Positions 42,201 through 61,000 are shown, counted from the stretch's first letter. The stretch: 64,000 bases of DNA from Streptomyces aurantiacus JA 4570 (GCF_000414115.1 NZ_AOPZ01000014.1:1-64000), one strand, 5' to 3'. Notes: generated by a model from the letters alone, not told the origin. A program made the numbers and translations.

Positions 42201-42434
42201 CGGCTCGCGGCCACCGTCGCGTTCACCTACCCCACGCCGCACGAGCTGGGCCGGCACATCTTCTCCCTGCTGGAGCCGAAGGCGCCCGACGCCCCGCCCC
42301 CCGCGGTGAAGGCACCCGGCACCCCGCCGCCGGCGGTGAAGGCGCCCGACGCCCCGCCGCCGGCGGACGGAACAAGCCTGGAAAGTCGCAGTGACGATGA
42401 TTTGTACGAACTGATCGACCGCGGATACGTGTAG
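39273..42434 (+). CDS. Type I PKS loading module: KSQ-AT-ACP
   Basis: 1053 residues. The KS nucleophile position reads DSGQSSS, with Gln173 instead of Cys, so this is a KSQ decarboxylase and the chain starts here. AT: nucleophile Ser632 in GHSQGE and specificity motif YASH at 732-735, predicting methylmalonyl-CoA; decarboxylation gives a propionyl starter. ACP Ser960 in LGFDSSMA. A three-fold Ala-Pro-rich repeat links the ACP to the C-terminal docking sequence DDDLYELIDRGYV. ATG 39273 follows GAAGGA. It lies 52 nt after the shuttle gene and is probably in the same operon. Confidence 0.94.
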   Translation: MSGAAADIAVIGMSCRFPGVHDLGEFWRLLLEGESTVATFPRERDVEPRHPFHPDAATVNAGSFFEAIDGFDAEFFGIQPGEAAAMDPVQRLGLELAWQAVEDARLPASALAGRDVDVVVGAAPSGYELLRRLSGSDQDDHYAALGSSGALIANRISNLFDVRGMSFCADSGQSSSLVSLALTCERIRAGAVDMALAGGVHLIADPEAGLGLANLGALSPDGRCFPFDARANGFIRGEGGAFVLLKRLDLAVADGDHIYAVVRGWGVGSGGASSRMPDPSPAGQAAAVLSALERAGVAFDEVDYVEAHGTGTRLGDPAEAAGLREVFQATGRSRPLVLGSVKANVGHLEPAAGIVGFVKAALCVQRGQLVPNLNFSSPNPAITGFHEDFEVLGAARPWPGAPDRPRRAGVTSIGMGGTNAHVILEQAPGQRPQPADTDADAGPAAAGGSAVVPWVLSARTEPALREQAARLRDLVAAEASPAAADVGHSLVSTRESFAHRAVVLGAGREEALAGLDLVAAGGDGDRAVRGAVTGPAGPVVFVFPGQGSQWLGMGRQLYAESEVFAAAIDECARALEPWQDWSLVDLVTGAESAPSLERGDAVVQPALFAMMVSLARVWRSLGVVPDVVVGHSQGEIAAACAAGALCLEDAARIVALRSQALTELAGLGGLNAVAAPLDWVQERLARWPGRLSVGAVNGPASVVISGDLQALEEFAALAAGEGVRVRRVKIEYASHSHQVERIRERVLEAAADITPRETAVEFHSTVTAGRLDTRGLDASYWYDNLRSTVRFGEVVENLMRERGGVFVEISPHPVLQVAMEEAADVLASPPMVVGTLSRHDGSAGKILASLAELHVRGVAVDWEAVFAAHRPRRVALPPYPFQRRRYWLTAPEDTAAEAGPADAGGPGADIPAADLDSELAVRNLVCAETAALLGTDDAEPAGAGLAARSHETFKDLGFDSSMAVRLRNRLTKAAGVRLAATVAFTYPTPHELGRHIFSLLEPKAPDAPPPAVKAPGTPPPAVKAPDAPPPADGTSLESRSDDDLYELIDRGYV
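42282..42370 (+). repeat. Three-copy 30-nt coding repeat (APDAPPPAVK)
   Basis: Units at 42282-42311, 42312-42341 and 42342-42368 encode APDAPPPAVK, APGTPPPAVK and APDAPPPAD. They form a flexible linker between the ACP and docking segment of the loading module. Copy number may vary between strains. Confidence 0.85.
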
Positions 42435-42473
42435 CAACACCCGTTCTTCTAAGCAAAGTTGGGGGAGGCCCTG

Positions 42474-48158
<5,685 letters not shown>

Positions 48159-48168
48159 GGGAAGAGCG

Positions 48169-51100
48169 ATGACAAACGACAACAACGCTGATGTTCTCGA
48201 CTACCTCAAGCGGACATCGATCGAGCTGATCGAAACACGCCGGCGCCTGAACGAGCTGACGGAGGCCGCCGCCGAGCCCATCGCGATCGTGGGCGTCGCC
48301 TGCCGCTTCCCGGGCGCGGTGGCCTCCCCGGAGGCCCTGTGGGACCTGGTGCGCACCGGCCAGGACGCGATCTCGGAGTTCCCCGAGGACCGCAACTGGA
48401 ACCTGGAGACCCTCTTCGACCCCGACCCCGACCGGCCCAACAGCAGCTACACGCGCTACGGCGGATTCCTGCACGACGCGGGCGACTTCGACGCCGAGTT
48501 CTTCGGCATCAACCCGCGCGAGGCCCTGGCCGCCGACCCGCAGCACCGGCTGCTTCTCGAGACCTCGTGGGAGTCCCTGGAACGCGCCGGCATCGACCCG
48601 CACACCCTGCGCGGCAGCGACACCGGCGTCTTCGCCGGCCTGGCCTACTTCGGCTACGGCAACCACTTCTTCACCCCCGAGACCATCGCCGGCTACGGGC
48701 AGACCGGCGCCCTGCTGAGCATCGCCTCCGGGCGCGTGTCCTACGCGCTGGGCCTGGAGGGCCCGGCCGTCTCGACCGACACCGCCTGCTCGTCGTCGCT
48801 GGTGGCCGTCCACCAGGCGGTGCAGTCGCTGCGGCAGGGCGAGAGCGCGCTGGCCCTGGCCGGGGGCGTCACCGTCATGGGCACGACGCAGGTGATCCGG
48901 GAGATGTCACGCAACCGGGGCCTGGCGGCGGACGGCCGGTGCAAGGCGTTCGCCGACGCCGCCGACGGCACCGGCTTCTCCGAGGGCGCGGGCGTGCTGG
49001 TCCTCGAGCGCCTGTCGGACGCGCGGCGCAACGGCCGCCGGATCTGGGCGGTCATCCGCGGCTCGGCGATCAACCAGGACGGGGCGTCCAACGGGCTGAC
49101 CGCGCCGAACGGGCCCTCCCAGCAGCGGGTGATCCGGGCGGCGCTGGCCAACGCCCGGGTGCAGGCGGGCGACGTGGACGTGATGGAGGCCCACGGCACC
49201 GGCACGACCCTGGGCGATCCGATCGAGGCACAGGCGGTCCTTGCCACCTACGGCCAGGACCGCGCCGGGGACAGTCCGCTGTGGCTGGGCTCGCTGAAGT
49301 CCAACATCGGCCACGCCCAGGCGGCCGCGGGCGTCGGCGGCATCATCAAGATGATCATGGCGATGCGGCACGGAATCATGCCCAAGACGCTGCACGTGGA
49401 CCGCCCCTCCACGCACGTGGACTGGTCGGCGGGCGCGGTGGAGCTGCTGACCGAGGCCCGGCAATGGCCCAGCACGCCGGGCCGCCCGCGGCGCGCGGGC
49501 ATCTCCGCCTTCGGCGCCAGCGGCACCAACGCCCACCTCATCCTCGAAGAGGCACCCGCCCCCCTCGAAGAGGAAAGCGCCGAAAAGCCGGCGCCCGAGG
49601 CCGAAGGCTCCCTGCCCGGCCTCACCGGCGGCCCGCTGCCGTGGATCGTCTCGGCACGCTCCCCACACGCCCTGCGGGCGCAGGCGGCCAAGCTGCGCGA
49701 CTTCGCCGACACCCAACAGGGCCTGGACATCGCCGACGTGGGCTGGTCCCTGGTCTCGGACCGGGCCCGCCTCGAACACCGCGCGGTCATCCTCGGCCAC
49801 GACCAGGACGAACTGCTCACCGGCCTGACATCACTGAGCGAGGACACCGAATCCGCCGCCGTCATCCGCGGCGTCGCCGGGGAACCCGGCGCCACCGTCC
49901 ACATGTTCCCCGGACAGGGCACCCCGTGGGCCGGCGCGGCACGCAAGCTCTACGACACCTTCCCCGTCTTCGCCCGCAGCCTGGACGAGATCTGCGAGCG
50001 CTTCGACGCCCATCTGCCCTTCGCACTCAAGCCCCTGCTGCTCTCCGAGGAGCCCGGGGACCCCGAGCGCACCGACATCGCCCAGCCGGCACTGTTCGCC
50101 CTGCACGTCAGCCGCTACCGGCTGCTGACGCAGTACGGCCCGCAGCCCGCCCACCTGGTCGGTCACTCCGTCGGCGAGATCGCCGCCGCCCACGTCTCCG
50201 GCGTCCTCGACCTCGATACCGCGACCCGGCTCGTGGCCGCGCGCGGACGCCTCATGCAGACGGTCACCGAGCAGGGCGCCATGCTGGCGGTACGCGCCTC
50301 GGAAGCCGAGATGAACACCCTGCTCGAGGCGTACGACCGCGTCGGCGTCGCCGCCGTCAACGGCCCGGAGTCGGTGACCCTGTCGGGCCTGCGCGAGCAG
50401 GTGCACGCGCTCCGCGACCGCCTCGTCGCGGCCGGCACGTCGGCGAAACTCCTCGACGTCGGCCACGCCTTCCACTCCCCGCTCATGGAACCGGTCCTGC
50501 AGCAGTTCGCCGCCGCGATCGGCGAGCTGCCCGCGGGCGAGATGAGGGTCCCGATCGTCTCGACCCGCCTGGGCCGCGAGGCCACGCTCCAGGAGCTGAC
50601 GTCGGTGGCGCACTGGGTGGACCACGTCCGCGAACCCGTGCGCTTTTACGAGGCGATTCAGTGTGCCCGCGCGGCCGGCGGACAGGTCTTCATCGAAGTG
50701 GGGCCGGGAGCGACCCTCTCGAGCATCACCAAGGAAGCCTTCGCCGCCGTGGGCGCGGACGACGCGCTGGTCGTGTCGACGTCGCGCCGCAACCGCGACG
50801 CGGCGCACACCCTCCTGGGCGCCCTGGCCCAGCTCCACGTCCGCGGCGCGGACGTGGACTTCGCCGCCCTGATCGGAACCCGCCGGTCCGTGGACCTGCC
50901 CACCTACGCCTTCCAGCGCCGGCGCTACTGGCTGGACTTCCAGGCCGGCATGGGCACGGACGTGGCCTCGGCCGGCCTGTCGACCCCCGAACACCCGCTG
51001 CTGGCCGCCGTGGTGGAACACCCCGGCACCGACGAGGTCGTCCTCACCGGCCTGTGGTCGCTGCGCACCCACGACTGGCTGGCCGACCACGCCGTGTTCG

Positions 51101-54100
51101 GCCAGGTCGTCGTCCCCGCCACGGCCTACATGGACCTGGCGCTGTGGGCGGGCGAGCACACCGGATGCGCGGCGATCGAGGAACTCTCCCTGGAAGTCCC
51201 GCTGATCCTGCCCGACTCCGGCGACGTGCGGGTACGCGTCGTCGTCGGCGCGCCCGACGAGGCGGGCCACCGCCCCCTGGACGTGTACTCGCGCCCCGCC
51301 GGCGACGACCGGAGCGGCGGCTGGACCCGGCACGCGACCGGCAGCCTGACACCGGCCACAGTCCCGCCGGCCGCCTCGGGCGGCGGCGACGCGCGTTCCC
51401 TGGCCGCCTGGCCGCCGGCCGGGGCGCAGCAGGTCGCCATCGACACGCTGTACGACACCTTCGCCGACGCGGGCTTCGACTACGGCCCGGCCTTCCGCGG
51501 CCTGCGCGAGGTGTGGCGGCGCGGCGACGACCTCTTCGCGGCCGCGACCCTGCCCGCGGCCGCCGGCACCCCGGTCGGCGGCGACTTCGCCCTGCACCCG
51601 GCCCTGATGGACTCCGTACTGCACGCGATGGTCGCCGGCGGCGTCATCGACGTCACCGCGGAGAAGGGCTGGATGCCCTTCTCCTGGTCCGGCGTCGACC
51701 GCAGCGGCGTCTGCGGCCCGACGGTGAAGATCCGGATCACCCCGGCCGGCGAGGGCGTCGTGAGCGTGGCGGTCGCCGACGAACACGGCCGAAAGATCGC
51801 TCACATCGGGGCGCTGACGATGCGTCCGGCCACCGCCGAGCAGCTGCGCTCGGCACGCGGCGGGCAGACACAGCCGCTGTACGAAGTGCAGTGGCGGCCG
51901 GTGAAGGAGAACAAGCGGGAGACCCGCCGCGAGCCGTGGGGTGTCCTGGGCGCGAAGGACGGCCTGGCCGGCCGGCTGTGCGAACCGGCCGACAGCAGCG
52001 CCGTGTTCCACGCTTCCCTGGACGACGTCCTGGCCGGCGAGGCGCCCCGCCACCTCCTGCTGTGCCTCGACGACATCACCGCCGGCAACGACGGCGATCC
52101 CCTTGCCGCGCTCGCCGGCACGCACACCCGCGTCCTGGGCCTGATCCAGCGCTTCCTCGCCGAGGAAGCGCTCGCCGGATCCACCCTGGCCGTGCTCACC
52201 CGCCGTGCCTTCGACACCAGCGGCGCGGAGAGCGTCGAAAGCCCCGCCGGCGCGTCCGTGTGGAGCCTGATCCGCTCCGCCCAGACCGAGCACCCCGGCC
52301 GGTTCCGCCTCCTGGACACCGACGACGCGGACACCTCCCTGGCCCGCCTGCCCGACGCACTCGCCCTGGGCGAGGACCAACTGGCCCTGCGCGAGGGCAC
52401 CTTCCTGGCCCCCCGCATGGCGCAGGCCGCGCCCGCCAACCAGATCGAGCCGCCCGCAACCGGCGCGCACCGCCTGGGCATCCCCAGCAAGGGCACCCTG
52501 GAGAACCTGACCTGGGTGCCCTGCCCCGAGGTGCAAGAGCCCCTCACCAGCGGCCAGGTGCGCATCTCCGTGCACGCCGCGGGCCTCAACTTCCGCGATG
52601 TCACCATGGCCCTGGGCCTGGTGGACCGGACAGCCATCGACGACGGCATCGGCAGCGAGGGCGCCGGAACCGTCCTTCAAGTCGCCGACGACGTCACCAC
52701 GCTGGCACCGGGCGACCGCGTGATGGGCATCTTCACCGGCGCCTTCGGCCGCGTGGCCGTGGCCGACCACCGCCTGCTCATGCCCATCCCCGACGACTGG
52801 AGCTACACCGAGGCGGCGTCCGTGCCGGGCGCCTTCCTCACCGCCTACTACGGCCTCTTCCGCGTCGGCAACCTCAAGAAGGGCCAGCGCGTCCTCATCC
52901 ACGCCGCCGCCGGCGGCGTGGGCATGGCCGCCGTGCAGCTGGCCCGGCACGCCGGCGCGGAGATCTACGCGACCGCGAGCCCGGCCAAGTGGCCCACCCT
53001 GCGCGCCCTGGGCCTGGACGACGCACACCTGGCCTCCTCGCGCGACCTCACGTTCGCCGACACCTTCCTGGAGTCCTCCGGCGGCCGCGGCGTGGACGTC
53101 GTCCTGAACTCCCTCGCCCACAAGTTCGTCGACGCCTCACTGACGCTGCTCCCCGAGGGCGGCAGCTTCGTCGAGATGGGCAAGACCGACATCCGCGACC
53201 CCGAGCAGGTGGCAGCCGACCACCCCGGAGTCCACTACGAGGCATTCGACCTCTACGAGGCGGGCCCGGACGCCTTCCAGGACATGTTCCGCGCCGTCAT
53301 GCAGCTGTTCGCCGACCGGCGGGTGCGCCTGAACCCCCTTACCGTCTGGAACATCCGCGACGCCCGCAAGGCGTTCCGCGAGATGAGCCAGGGCCGCCAC
53401 ATCGGAAAGATCATCTTCGATATGGGGGACGACTTCGGCGGCGGCACCGTGCTGGTCACCGGCGGCACCGGGGGAGTGGGCGCCCTGGTGGCACGCCACC
53501 TCGTCACCGAACACGGCGTACGCAGCCTTCTCCTGGCCAGCCGCAGCGGCATGGCCGCCGACGGCGCCCGCGAACTGGTCGCCGACCTGGAGAAGGAGGG
53601 CGCCCTGGTCCGCGTCGCGGCATGCGACGTCGCCGACCGCGACGCCGTGGCGAAAATGCTCGCCGACATGCCGCCCGCCCGCCCCCTGACCGCCGTCCTG
53701 CACGCGGCCGGCGCGCTGGCGGACGGCACCGTGGAGTCACTGACGGCGCAGAGCGTCGAACACGTACTGCGCGCCAAGGCCGGCGGCGCGCTCAACCTGC
53801 ACGAACTGACCCGCGAGCACAACCTGTCGGCCTTCGTCCTGTTCTCCGCGCTCGCAGGCACCCTCGGTACTGCGGGACAGGCCAACTACGCCGCGGCCAA
53901 CGGCTTCCTGGACGCCCTGGCCACCCAGCGCAGGGCATCGGGCCTGCCCGGCACGTCCCTGTGCTGGGGATGGTGGGGCCAGAGCAGCGGCATGACCGAA
54001 GACCTGGACGAAGTCGACCTCTCCCGGGTGCGGCGCATGGGCGTCGCCCCCATGCCCACCCCCCAGGCACTGGCCCTGTTCGACTCCGCGTGCGCGCTCA

Positions 54101-54768
54101 ACAAGCCCGTCCTCGTCCCGGCCCGCCTCGACCTCACCGCGCTGCGCAACAACAGCGGCGACCAACTGCCGCCCCTGCTGCGCGACCTCGTCGAGACCGG
54201 CCGCCCCCGCCACCACCGCACGAACACCACACCCAAGGACAGCGGCCCCCTCGGCCTGCCCGCCCGACTGGCCACCCTGAGCGAGGACGAGCAACACACC
54301 GCCGTCCTGGACTGGGTCCGCGAACAGGTCGCCGTCGTCCTCGGGCATCCCTCCAGCGCGGTCGTCGACCCCGACCAGGCGTTCACCCAGATCGGATTCG
54401 ACTCCCTGACCTCCGTCGAACTGTGCAACCGCCTGGCCTCCTCCACCGGCCTGCGCCTGCCCTCCACCCTCGTCTTCAGCTACCCCACCCCACGCGAACT
54501 GGGCGCACACATCACCGGCCGGCTCCGACCGCAACAGCAACCGCAGGCCGGCCCCGACCAGGACACCCGGATCCGCGAAGTACTGCGGACCGTCTCCATC
54601 GACAGCCTGCGCACCGCGGGAATCCTGGAACTGGTGCTGGCCTGCGCCGACCCCGCCCAGGCCGACACCGGCCCCCAGGCGGAAGAGGCGGACACCGCAG
54701 CGGACGAACTGGCCGGCATGGACCTGGACGCACTGCTCGACCTGGCTCTGGATGAGAAGGGTAAGTGA
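48169..54768 (+). CDS. Type I PKS module: KS-AT-DH-ER-KR-ACP (fully reducing)
   Basis: 2199 residues. N-terminal docking helix; KS Cys207 in DTACSSS; AT Ser667 in GHSVGE with HAFH at 766-769, the malonyl-CoA signature; DH with both motifs intact ([10 protein letters not shown] at 974 and HPALMDSVL with Asp1148); ER from about residue 1425 to 1755 with NADPH loop [17 protein letters not shown] with GGTGGVG, Ser in LFSALAG and Tyr in [11 protein letters not shown] Ser2079 in IGFDSLT. It therefore adds two carbons and reduces the previous keto group to CH2. ATG 48169 with GGGGAAGAG upstream. It starts 10 nt after the previous module's stop. The C-terminal acidic helix is a docking segment for the next protein. 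Confidence 0.95.
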   Translation: MTNDNNADVLDYLKRTSIELIETRRRLNELTEAAAEPIAIVGVACRFPGAVASPEALWDLVRTGQDAISEFPEDRNWNLETLFDPDPDRPNSSYTRYGGFLHDAGDFDAEFFGINPREALAADPQHRLLLETSWESLERAGIDPHTLRGSDTGVFAGLAYFGYGNHFFTPETIAGYGQTGALLSIASGRVSYALGLEGPAVSTDTACSSSLVAVHQAVQSLRQGESALALAGGVTVMGTTQVIREMSRNRGLAADGRCKAFADAADGTGFSEGAGVLVLERLSDARRNGRRIWAVIRGSAINQDGASNGLTAPNGPSQQRVIRAALANARVQAGDVDVMEAHGTGTTLGDPIEAQAVLATYGQDRAGDSPLWLGSLKSNIGHAQAAAGVGGIIKMIMAMRHGIMPKTLHVDRPSTHVDWSAGAVELLTEARQWPSTPGRPRRAGISAFGASGTNAHLILEEAPAPLEEESAEKPAPEAEGSLPGLTGGPLPWIVSARSPHALRAQAAKLRDFADTQQGLDIADVGWSLVSDRARLEHRAVILGHDQDELLTGLTSLSEDTESAAVIRGVAGEPGATVHMFPGQGTPWAGAARKLYDTFPVFARSLDEICERFDAHLPFALKPLLLSEEPGDPERTDIAQPALFALHVSRYRLLTQYGPQPAHLVGHSVGEIAAAHVSGVLDLDTATRLVAARGRLMQTVTEQGAMLAVRASEAEMNTLLEAYDRVGVAAVNGPESVTLSGLREQVHALRDRLVAAGTSAKLLDVGHAFHSPLMEPVLQQFAAAIGELPAGEMRVPIVSTRLGREATLQELTSVAHWVDHVREPVRFYEAIQCARAAGGQVFIEVGPGATLSSITKEAFAAVGADDALVVSTSRRNRDAAHTLLGALAQLHVRGADVDFAALIGTRRSVDLPTYAFQRRRYWLDFQAGMGTDVASAGLSTPEHPLLAAVVEHPGTDEVVLTGLWSLRTHDWLADHAVFGQVVVPATAYMDLALWAGEHTGCAAIEELSLEVPLILPDSGDVRVRVVVGAPDEAGHRPLDVYSRPAGDDRSGGWTRHATGSLTPATVPPAASGGGDARSLAAWPPAGAQQVAIDTLYDTFADAGFDYGPAFRGLREVWRRGDDLFAAATLPAAAGTPVGGDFALHPALMDSVLHAMVAGGVIDVTAEKGWMPFSWSGVDRSGVCGPTVKIRITPAGEGVVSVAVADEHGRKIAHIGALTMRPATAEQLRSARGGQTQPLYEVQWRPVKENKRETRREPWGVLGAKDGLAGRLCEPADSSAVFHASLDDVLAGEAPRHLLLCLDDITAGNDGDPLAALAGTHTRVLGLIQRFLAEEALAGSTLAVLTRRAFDTSGAESVESPAGASVWSLIRSAQTEHPGRFRLLDTDDADTSLARLPDALALGEDQLALREGTFLAPRMAQAAPANQIEPPATGAHRLGIPSKGTLENLTWVPCPEVQEPLTSGQVRISVHAAGLNFRDVTMALGLVDRTAIDDGIGSEGAGTVLQVADDVTTLAPGDRVMGIFTGAFGRVAVADHRLLMPIPDDWSYTEAASVPGAFLTAYYGLFRVGNLKKGQRVLIHAAAGGVGMAAVQLARHAGAEIYATASPAKWPTLRALGLDDAHLASSRDLTFADTFLESSGGRGVDVVLNSLAHKFVDASLTLLPEGGSFVEMGKTDIRDPEQVAADHPGVHYEAFDLYEAGPDAFQDMFRAVMQLFADRRVRLNPLTVWNIRDARKAFREMSQGRHIGKIIFDMGDDFGGGTVLVTGGTGGVGALVARHLVTEHGVRSLLLASRSGMAADGARELVADLEKEGALVRVAACDVADRDAVAKMLADMPPARPLTAVLHAAGALADGTVESLTAQSVEHVLRAKAGGALNLHELTREHNLSAFVLFSALAGTLGTAGQANYAAANGFLDALATQRRASGLPGTSLCWGWWGQSSGMTEDLDEVDLSRVRRMGVAPMPTPQALALFDSACALNKPVLVPARLDLTALRNNSGDQLPPLLRDLVETGRPRHHRTNTTPKDSGPLGLPARLATLSEDEQHTAVLDWVREQVAVVLGHPSSAVVDPDQAFTQIGFDSLTSVELCNRLASSTGLRLPSTLVFSYPTPRELGAHITGRLRPQQQPQAGPDQDTRIREVLRTVSIDSLRTAGILELVLACADPAQADTGPQAEEADTAADELAGMDLDALLDLALDEKGK

Positions 54769-54769
54769 C

Positions 54770-57700
54770 ATGAACAACTCCGCGGATCGCACAGCGGACG
54801 GCGCGGACCGGGTCCAACGGGCGCTCCGCACCCTGCTGGAGGAGCGCGACCGCCTCCGCCAGGAGAACGACACCCTCAAGGCCGGCCGCGCCGAACCCAT
54901 CGCCGTGGTCTCCATGGCCTGCCGCTACCCCGGTGGCGTGGCAACCCCCGAGGCACTGTGGGACATGGTCCGCGACGGCATCGACGCCGTGGACGAATTC
55001 CCCACCGACCGCGGCTGGCGCGACGTCTACAACGCCGACCCCGACACCCTCGGCAGCTCCTACGTGCGCCACGGGGGATTCCTCAGCGACGTCGCCGAGT
55101 TCGACGCCGACTTCTTCGGCATCAGCCCGCGCGAAGCACTCGCGATCGACCCGCAACAGCGCCTGCTGCTGCAGACCTCCTGGGAAGCATTCGAACGGGC
55201 AGGCATCGTCCCCGCCCAGGTGCGCGGCAGCGACGTCGGCGTCTTCACCGGAGTGAGCTCGACCGAGTACGGCTGGCGCTTCCTGGAAGGAAGCAACAAC
55301 GAACTCGAGGGCTACCTCATGCACGGCAGCGCCCTGAGCGTCGCCTCCGGCCGCGTCGCCTACGAACTCGGGCTCACCGGCCCCACCATGTCGGTCGACA
55401 CCGCGTGCTCCTCCTCCCTGGTGGCCCTGCACCTGGCCGTGCAGTCACTGCGCGCGGGAGAGTGCTCCCTGGCCCTGGCCGGCGGCGCCCTGGTGATGTC
55501 CACCCCCGCGATCTTCGTGGAGTTCTCCCGGCAGGGCGGCCTGTCGGCCGACGGCCGGTGCAAGTCCTTCGCCGACGGCGCCGACGGCACCGGCTGGGCC
55601 GAAGGCGCCGGCCTGCTGCTCCTGGAGCGGCTGTCCGACGCCCGCCGCAACGGCCACGAAGTCCTCGCCGTCATCCGCGGCTCGGCCGTCAACCAGGACG
55701 GCGCCAGCAACGGCCTGACCGCCCCCAACGGCCGCGCCCAGGAGAAGGTCATCCAGCAGGCCCTGGCCAACGCCGGCATCACCGCCCGCGACGTGGACGC
55801 CGTCGAGGCCCACGGCACCGGCACCGTGCTGGGCGACCCCATCGAAGCAGGCGCCCTCCTTGCCACCTACGGCCAGGACCGCGCCGGGGACAGCCCGCTG
55901 TGGCTGGGCTCGCTGAAGTCCAACATCGGCCACGCCCAGGCCGCCGCGGGCGTCGGCGGCATCATCAAAATGATCATGGCGATGCGGCACGGCTACCTGC
56001 CCAAAACCCTGCACGTGGACACCCCCTCCCAGCACGTGGACTGGTCCTCCGGCGGCGTCGAACTCCTGCTGGAGGGACGGCCATGGGAGCGCACCGGCAG
56101 CCCGCGCCGGGCCGGAGTCTCCTCCTTCGGCGTCAGCGGCACCAACGCCCACGTCATCCTGGAAGAAGCCCCCCAGCCGGAGCAGACACACGAACCCGCC
56201 CCGGCCCCGGACGTCGCCGGCGGCCTCATCCCGTGGGCGGTCTCCGGCAAGAACGCGGCGGCCGTGGAACGCCAGGCAGCCAGACTGCGCGACTTCGCCG
56301 CCGCCGATACGGGCACCGACATCGCCGACATCGGCTGGTCGCTGCTGTCGAGCCGCTCACGCTTCGAGCACCGCGCGGTCATCCTCGGCCGCAGCCGCGA
56401 CGAACTGCTCACCGGCCTGGAATCACTCAGCGGCGGCATGGAGTCCGCCGCCGTGGTGCGCGGCGCCGCCCAGCACCTCGGCGGCACCGCCTTCATGTTC
56501 CCCGGCCAGGGATCACAGTGGGTCGGCATGGGCCGCCAGCTCTACGACACCTTCCCCGTCTTCGCCCAGAGCCTCCAGGAGTGCGCGGCCGCCCTGGCCG
56601 AATGGGTCGACTGGCCGCTGCTCGACGTGATCCGCGGCACCGCCGGGGCACCCACCCTGGACCGGGTGGACGTCGTCCAGCCCGCACTGTTCTCGGTGAT
56701 GGTCTCCATGGCCGCCCTGTGGCGCTCCTGGGGCGTCGAGCCGGCCGCCGTGATCGGACACAGCCAGGGCGAGATCGCCGCCGCCCACGTCTGCGGCGCC
56801 CTGTCGCTGCGCGACGCCGCCAAGGTCGTCGCGCTGCGCAGCAAGGCCCTGCTGGACCTGATCGGCCACGGCGGGATGGCCTCGGTCGTGGAATCCGCCG
56901 ACGTCGTACAAGAACGCCTCGCCCCCTGGAGCGATCGCGTGAGCATCGCCGTCGTCAACGGCCCCCGCTCCGTGGTCGTGTCCGGAGAACCGGAGGCACT
57001 CGACGAATTCGTCGAGAAGATGAAAGCCGAAGGCGCCCAGGCCCGGCGCATATCGGTCGACTACGCCTCCCACTCCCACCAGGTGACCCGCGTCCGCGAC
57101 CAGGTGATCCAGCCGCTGTCCGACCTGAGCCCGAAAACCTCCACGCTGCCCTTCTACTCGACCCTGTACGGCGAAGTCATCGACACCGCCCGGCTGAACG
57201 CCGAGTACTGGTACACCAACCTGCGCGAACAGGTCCGCTTCGAGACCTCCGTCCGCCAGCTGGCCGACGACGGCTTCCGGGTCTTCATCGAAATGAGCCC
57301 GCACCCCGTCCTGACCGTCCCGGTGCAGGAGATCGTCGAGGACGTGGACGGCGCGCTGGTCCTGGCGTCCTCACGCCGCGACCGCGGCGAAGCCGAGGCC
57401 GTAGTCGGCTCGCTGGCCCAACTGCACGTCCAGGGCGGGACCGTGGACTGGCAGGCCCTGTTCGGCGGCCCGCGTGCGCGGGCCGACCTTCCCACGTACG
57501 CCTTCCAGCGGCAGCGCTACTGGCTGAACTCCTCCCACACCACGGCCGGCGCGCAGGTGCCCACCGCCCAGCAGCCCGCCGAGGAGGACCAGGCCGTCCC
57601 CCTGCCCGAGCGGATCGCCGCCCTCTCCGGCGCCGAGGCGCAGGCGGCCGTCCTCGACCACGTCCTGCACAAGGTCGCCGTCGTCCTGGGACACGCCTCC

Positions 57701-57892
57701 AGCGAAGCCATCGACCCCGACCAGGAGTTCAAGGACATCGGATTCGACTCGCTGCTCTCGGTGGAGCTCAGCAAGCGCCTGGCCGCCTCGACCGGACTCA
57801 AACTGAGGGCCAACCTGGTGCTGAAGCACCCCTCTCCGCGGCTGATCGCCGGACATCTCATGTCCTCGATGCCCCACCGCGATCCCAAGTGA
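54770..57892 (+). CDS. Type I PKS module: KS-AT-ACP (non-reducing)
   Basis: 1040 residues. Docking coiled coil at the N-terminus ([20 protein letters not shown]); KS Cys213 in DTACSSS; AT Ser665 in GHSQGE with YASH at 765-768, the methylmalonyl-CoA signature; ACP Ser994 in IGFDSLL. There is no KR, DH or ER between AT and ACP, so the new beta position stays a ketone. It is the last PKS module and should hand the acyl chain to the C domain of the protein at 58083. ATG 54770 lies one base after the previous stop codon, with GAGAAGGG upstream, so expression is coupled. A hairpin follows the stop. Confidence 0.95.
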   Translation: MNNSADRTADGADRVQRALRTLLEERDRLRQENDTLKAGRAEPIAVVSMACRYPGGVATPEALWDMVRDGIDAVDEFPTDRGWRDVYNADPDTLGSSYVRHGGFLSDVAEFDADFFGISPREALAIDPQQRLLLQTSWEAFERAGIVPAQVRGSDVGVFTGVSSTEYGWRFLEGSNNELEGYLMHGSALSVASGRVAYELGLTGPTMSVDTACSSSLVALHLAVQSLRAGECSLALAGGALVMSTPAIFVEFSRQGGLSADGRCKSFADGADGTGWAEGAGLLLLERLSDARRNGHEVLAVIRGSAVNQDGASNGLTAPNGRAQEKVIQQALANAGITARDVDAVEAHGTGTVLGDPIEAGALLATYGQDRAGDSPLWLGSLKSNIGHAQAAAGVGGIIKMIMAMRHGYLPKTLHVDTPSQHVDWSSGGVELLLEGRPWERTGSPRRAGVSSFGVSGTNAHVILEEAPQPEQTHEPAPAPDVAGGLIPWAVSGKNAAAVERQAARLRDFAAADTGTDIADIGWSLLSSRSRFEHRAVILGRSRDELLTGLESLSGGMESAAVVRGAAQHLGGTAFMFPGQGSQWVGMGRQLYDTFPVFAQSLQECAAALAEWVDWPLLDVIRGTAGAPTLDRVDVVQPALFSVMVSMAALWRSWGVEPAAVIGHSQGEIAAAHVCGALSLRDAAKVVALRSKALLDLIGHGGMASVVESADVVQERLAPWSDRVSIAVVNGPRSVVVSGEPEALDEFVEKMKAEGAQARRISVDYASHSHQVTRVRDQVIQPLSDLSPKTSTLPFYSTLYGEVIDTARLNAEYWYTNLREQVRFETSVRQLADDGFRVFIEMSPHPVLTVPVQEIVEDVDGALVLASSRRDRGEAEAVVGSLAQLHVQGGTVDWQALFGGPRARADLPTYAFQRQRYWLNSSHTTAGAQVPTAQQPAEEDQAVPLPERIAALSGAEAQAAVLDHVLHKVAVVLGHASSEAIDPDQEFKDIGFDSLLSVELSKRLAASTGLKLRANLVLKHPSPRLIAGHLMSSMPHRDPK

Positions 57893-57899
57893 TCCCACC

Positions 57900-57937
57900 A
57901 CGGCCCCGGGAGGCGCTCACCCGCCCCCCGGGGCCGT
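57900..57937 (+). terminator. Terminator after PKS operon
   Basis: ACGGCCCCGGG (57900-57910) and CCCGGGGCCGT (57927-57937), a perfect 11-bp stem with a 16-nt loop, 8 nt after the PKS stop codon. It ends exactly where copy 5 of the cluster palindrome begins. Confidence 0.8.
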
Positions 57938-57951
57938 CCCGCCGGCGGGAC
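57936..57951. promoter_or_regulatory. Cluster palindrome, copy 5
   Basis: GTCCCGCCGGCGGGAC, a perfect 16-bp palindrome followed by ACCGC. Its centre is exactly CGCCGGCG, the core reported for LmbU binding. It lies 131 bp upstream of the C-A-PCP gene, immediately after the PKS terminator, so the gene at 58083 probably has its own regulated promoter. Confidence 0.6.
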
Positions 57952-58082
57952 ACCGCAAGCCCCAAAACGGCTTGCCCCGCCCGGCACCCAAGTGCCTTGA
58001 CCGGCTGATCCACGCCCGTGAAGGTGGAGGCGATTTATGCATTCCTCCAGTTCATGGGCCTGTTTACAAGGGGTTGATCTGT

Positions 58083-61000
58083 GTGCGTTCGTTCAGTGCG
58101 TCGGCTGCGCATAAAGGGTTGTGGCTGGCGCAGAAAATGACACCCGACACGCTGAACCATGCGATGACCATGTGGGAAGTGAACGGTGCCCTGGACACCG
58201 CCGCCATGGAATCCGCATTCCGGCATGTCATGGACGAAGCGGAAGTACTGCGCGTCAACTTCGTCGACGACGACAACGGCCTGCGCCTGGCCGTCCAAGA
58301 CCTGGGAGACTGGCGGCCGTTCTTCCTGGACCTCAGCGCCGAGCCCGACCCCGACCAGGCAGCGCGCGAAGCGCTCGCCGACATCGTCAAGCAGCCGTTC
58401 GACCTGGAACACGACCTGCTGTTCCGCCTGGGCGCGGTCACCCTCGCCCCCGACCGCTGCCTGGTCGTACTCGCCTACCACCACCTCATATCCGACGGAT
58501 TCGGCGCCGGCGGCCTGCTCTCCCGACGCCTCGCCGAGGTCTACACCGCACTCGTAAGCGAAAGCGAGATCCCCCCACAGCCCCACCCCTGGGACGCCGC
58601 CTCGTTCGCGAACGAGGCAACCCGCTACCTCGCCTCCGACACCTTCACCGAGGACACGGAATTCTGGCGCGACTACCTCAAGGACGCACCCGCGCCCGCA
58701 CAGGTACCGCGCATCGCCCTGACCGACACCCAGCGCTCCGCCCTCGACGAACCCATGAGCAGCGCCGACCGCTGGTCGGAGGTGGCCGGCTCCATCGGCA
58801 TGGTCAGCCGGACCCTGACCGTGCCGCGCGCCGAGGCGGACACCTGGACCCAGGCCGCACAGTCCATGGGCGTATGGATGTCCTCCATGCTGACCGCGGC
58901 CGCGGCCGTCTTCTTCCGCCACCGCTGCGACCACCCGGAATTCCTCCTCTCCCTGGCCGTGGGCAACCGCGTCGGAGCGGCAGCCACCACCCCCGGCCTG
59001 GCCGTCAACGTCGTGCCGGTACGCATCAAGGTCCCGCTCACCGCGACCTTCGCCGAGATCGCCGACGCCGTCGTCGACGAGACCTACGAAATCTTCGGCC
59101 ACACCGCCTGCCACTACTCCGACATCCAGCGCGCGAGCGGAACCGTCCTGAGCGGCCGCGGCAGCTACGGCGCCGTCATGAACGTCGTCGAATTCGTCGA
59201 GCAGCTCCACTTCGCCGACCACCCGGCCCGCTACTTCCCCGCGACCACCGGCGTCTTCGACGAACTCTCCATCGGCCTGTGCACCGACGGAAGCCCCGAC
59301 AGCGACCTGTTCCTGCGCCTGGACGCCCCCGCCACCCTCTACTCCCGCGCCGAACTGCGCGTCATCGGCGCGGAACTGATCGACTACATCCGCGCCGTGG
59401 TGGCCGCCCAGGAACAGCCCCTCGGAGCACTGGACGTGATCGGCGGCGCCGCACGGGAGCAGGTCCTGACGGCACCGAACAACACCGCCACACCGCTACC
59501 GGAACTGACCGTCGCGCAACTGTTCACCCGCCAGGCGCAGCAGACCCCCGACGCCATCGCCGTCCAGTTGGCCGACACCGCCCTGTCCTACCGGGACCTG
59601 GACGAGCGCTCCCACCGCCTCGCCCAGGCACTGCGACGGCACCAGGTCGGCCCCGAAACGGTCGTGGCGGTGGCACTGCCACGCTCCGCAGACCTGATCA
59701 CCGCCCTGCTGGGCGTGGCCAAAACCGGCGGAGCCTACCTGCCGCTGGACCCCGCCACCCCCGCAGAGCGCCTCAAGCCGGCCCTCACCGACGCCGCGGC
59801 CCGCGTCCTGCTCACCGACGCCACCACGGCCAAAGCGCTCTCCGCCGACCTGGACATACCAGCGATCCAGTTCGACGACCTCGCTGCGGACAGCCCTGGC
59901 GCCGGCAGCGACCGCACGCAAGACTCACCGGCCCCGGCCCGCCCGGACAACCTGCTGGCCGTGATGCACGCCACCGACCCCACCGGCACGCCCACCACGG
60001 TCGCCCTGACCCACCGCAGCATCCAGCGGCTCGCCCTGGACCGCACCCTGCAGCAGGGCGCCCGCCAGACCGTGCTGTGGCACACACCGCCCACCTCCGA
60101 CGCCCTGCCCCTGGAAGTGTGGGCGCCCCTGCTCAACGGCGGCCGGGTGGTCGTGGCCCCGCCGGGAGACCTGGACACCGACGCCCTGAGCACCCTGCAG
60201 GCAGCCCACCGCATCACCACCGCATGGCTGCCCGCCGGCATGCTCTGCGCCATCGCAGCCGAACACCCCCAACGCCTCGCTGCGCTGCGCGAAGTGTGGA
60301 CCGGCGGCGACCGCGTCCCGGCGGCCGCCCTGCGGCGCATCCGGGAAGCCTGCCCCGACCTGACCGTCGTCCACGGCCACGGCCCCGCGGAAACCACCGT
60401 GCTCGCCGCGGCCCACCGCCTGGCCGCAGGCGAACCCCCGCACCACGCCGGCGCGGCCGGCCATCCCGCGGACAACACCGCCCTGTACGTCCTGGGCCCC
60501 GGACTGGCACCGGTCCCCGCCGGCGTGAGCGGAGAGCTGTACGTGGCCGGGCCCGGCATCGCACGCGGCTACCCCGCACACCCCGCACAGACCGCACACC
60601 GCTTCGTGCCCTGCCCCTTCGGCCCGCCCGGCACGCTCATGCACCGCACCGGAGACCGGGTGCGATGGAGCGCCGAGGGCCACCTGGAGTACGTCGGCCG
60701 CACCGACACCCAGGCGGACATCCGCGGCGTCCGCACCGAATCGGCCGAGATCGAAGAGGCACTGTCCGAACACCCCGGCCTCGCCCACGTGGTCGTCGTC
60801 GCCCGCAACGACGACGCCGGACAACAGCGCCTGATCGCCTACGCCGTCCCCGCCCGCGGCCACGACTCCGCCACCGACCTCTCGAGCGAGGAACTGCGCC
60901 GCTACGCCGCCGAACGGCTGGCGGAGCCCATGGTGCCGTCGGTGTTCGTGCTCCTGGAACGCCTGCCGCTGACGGCCGGCGGCCGGGTGGACCGCACCTC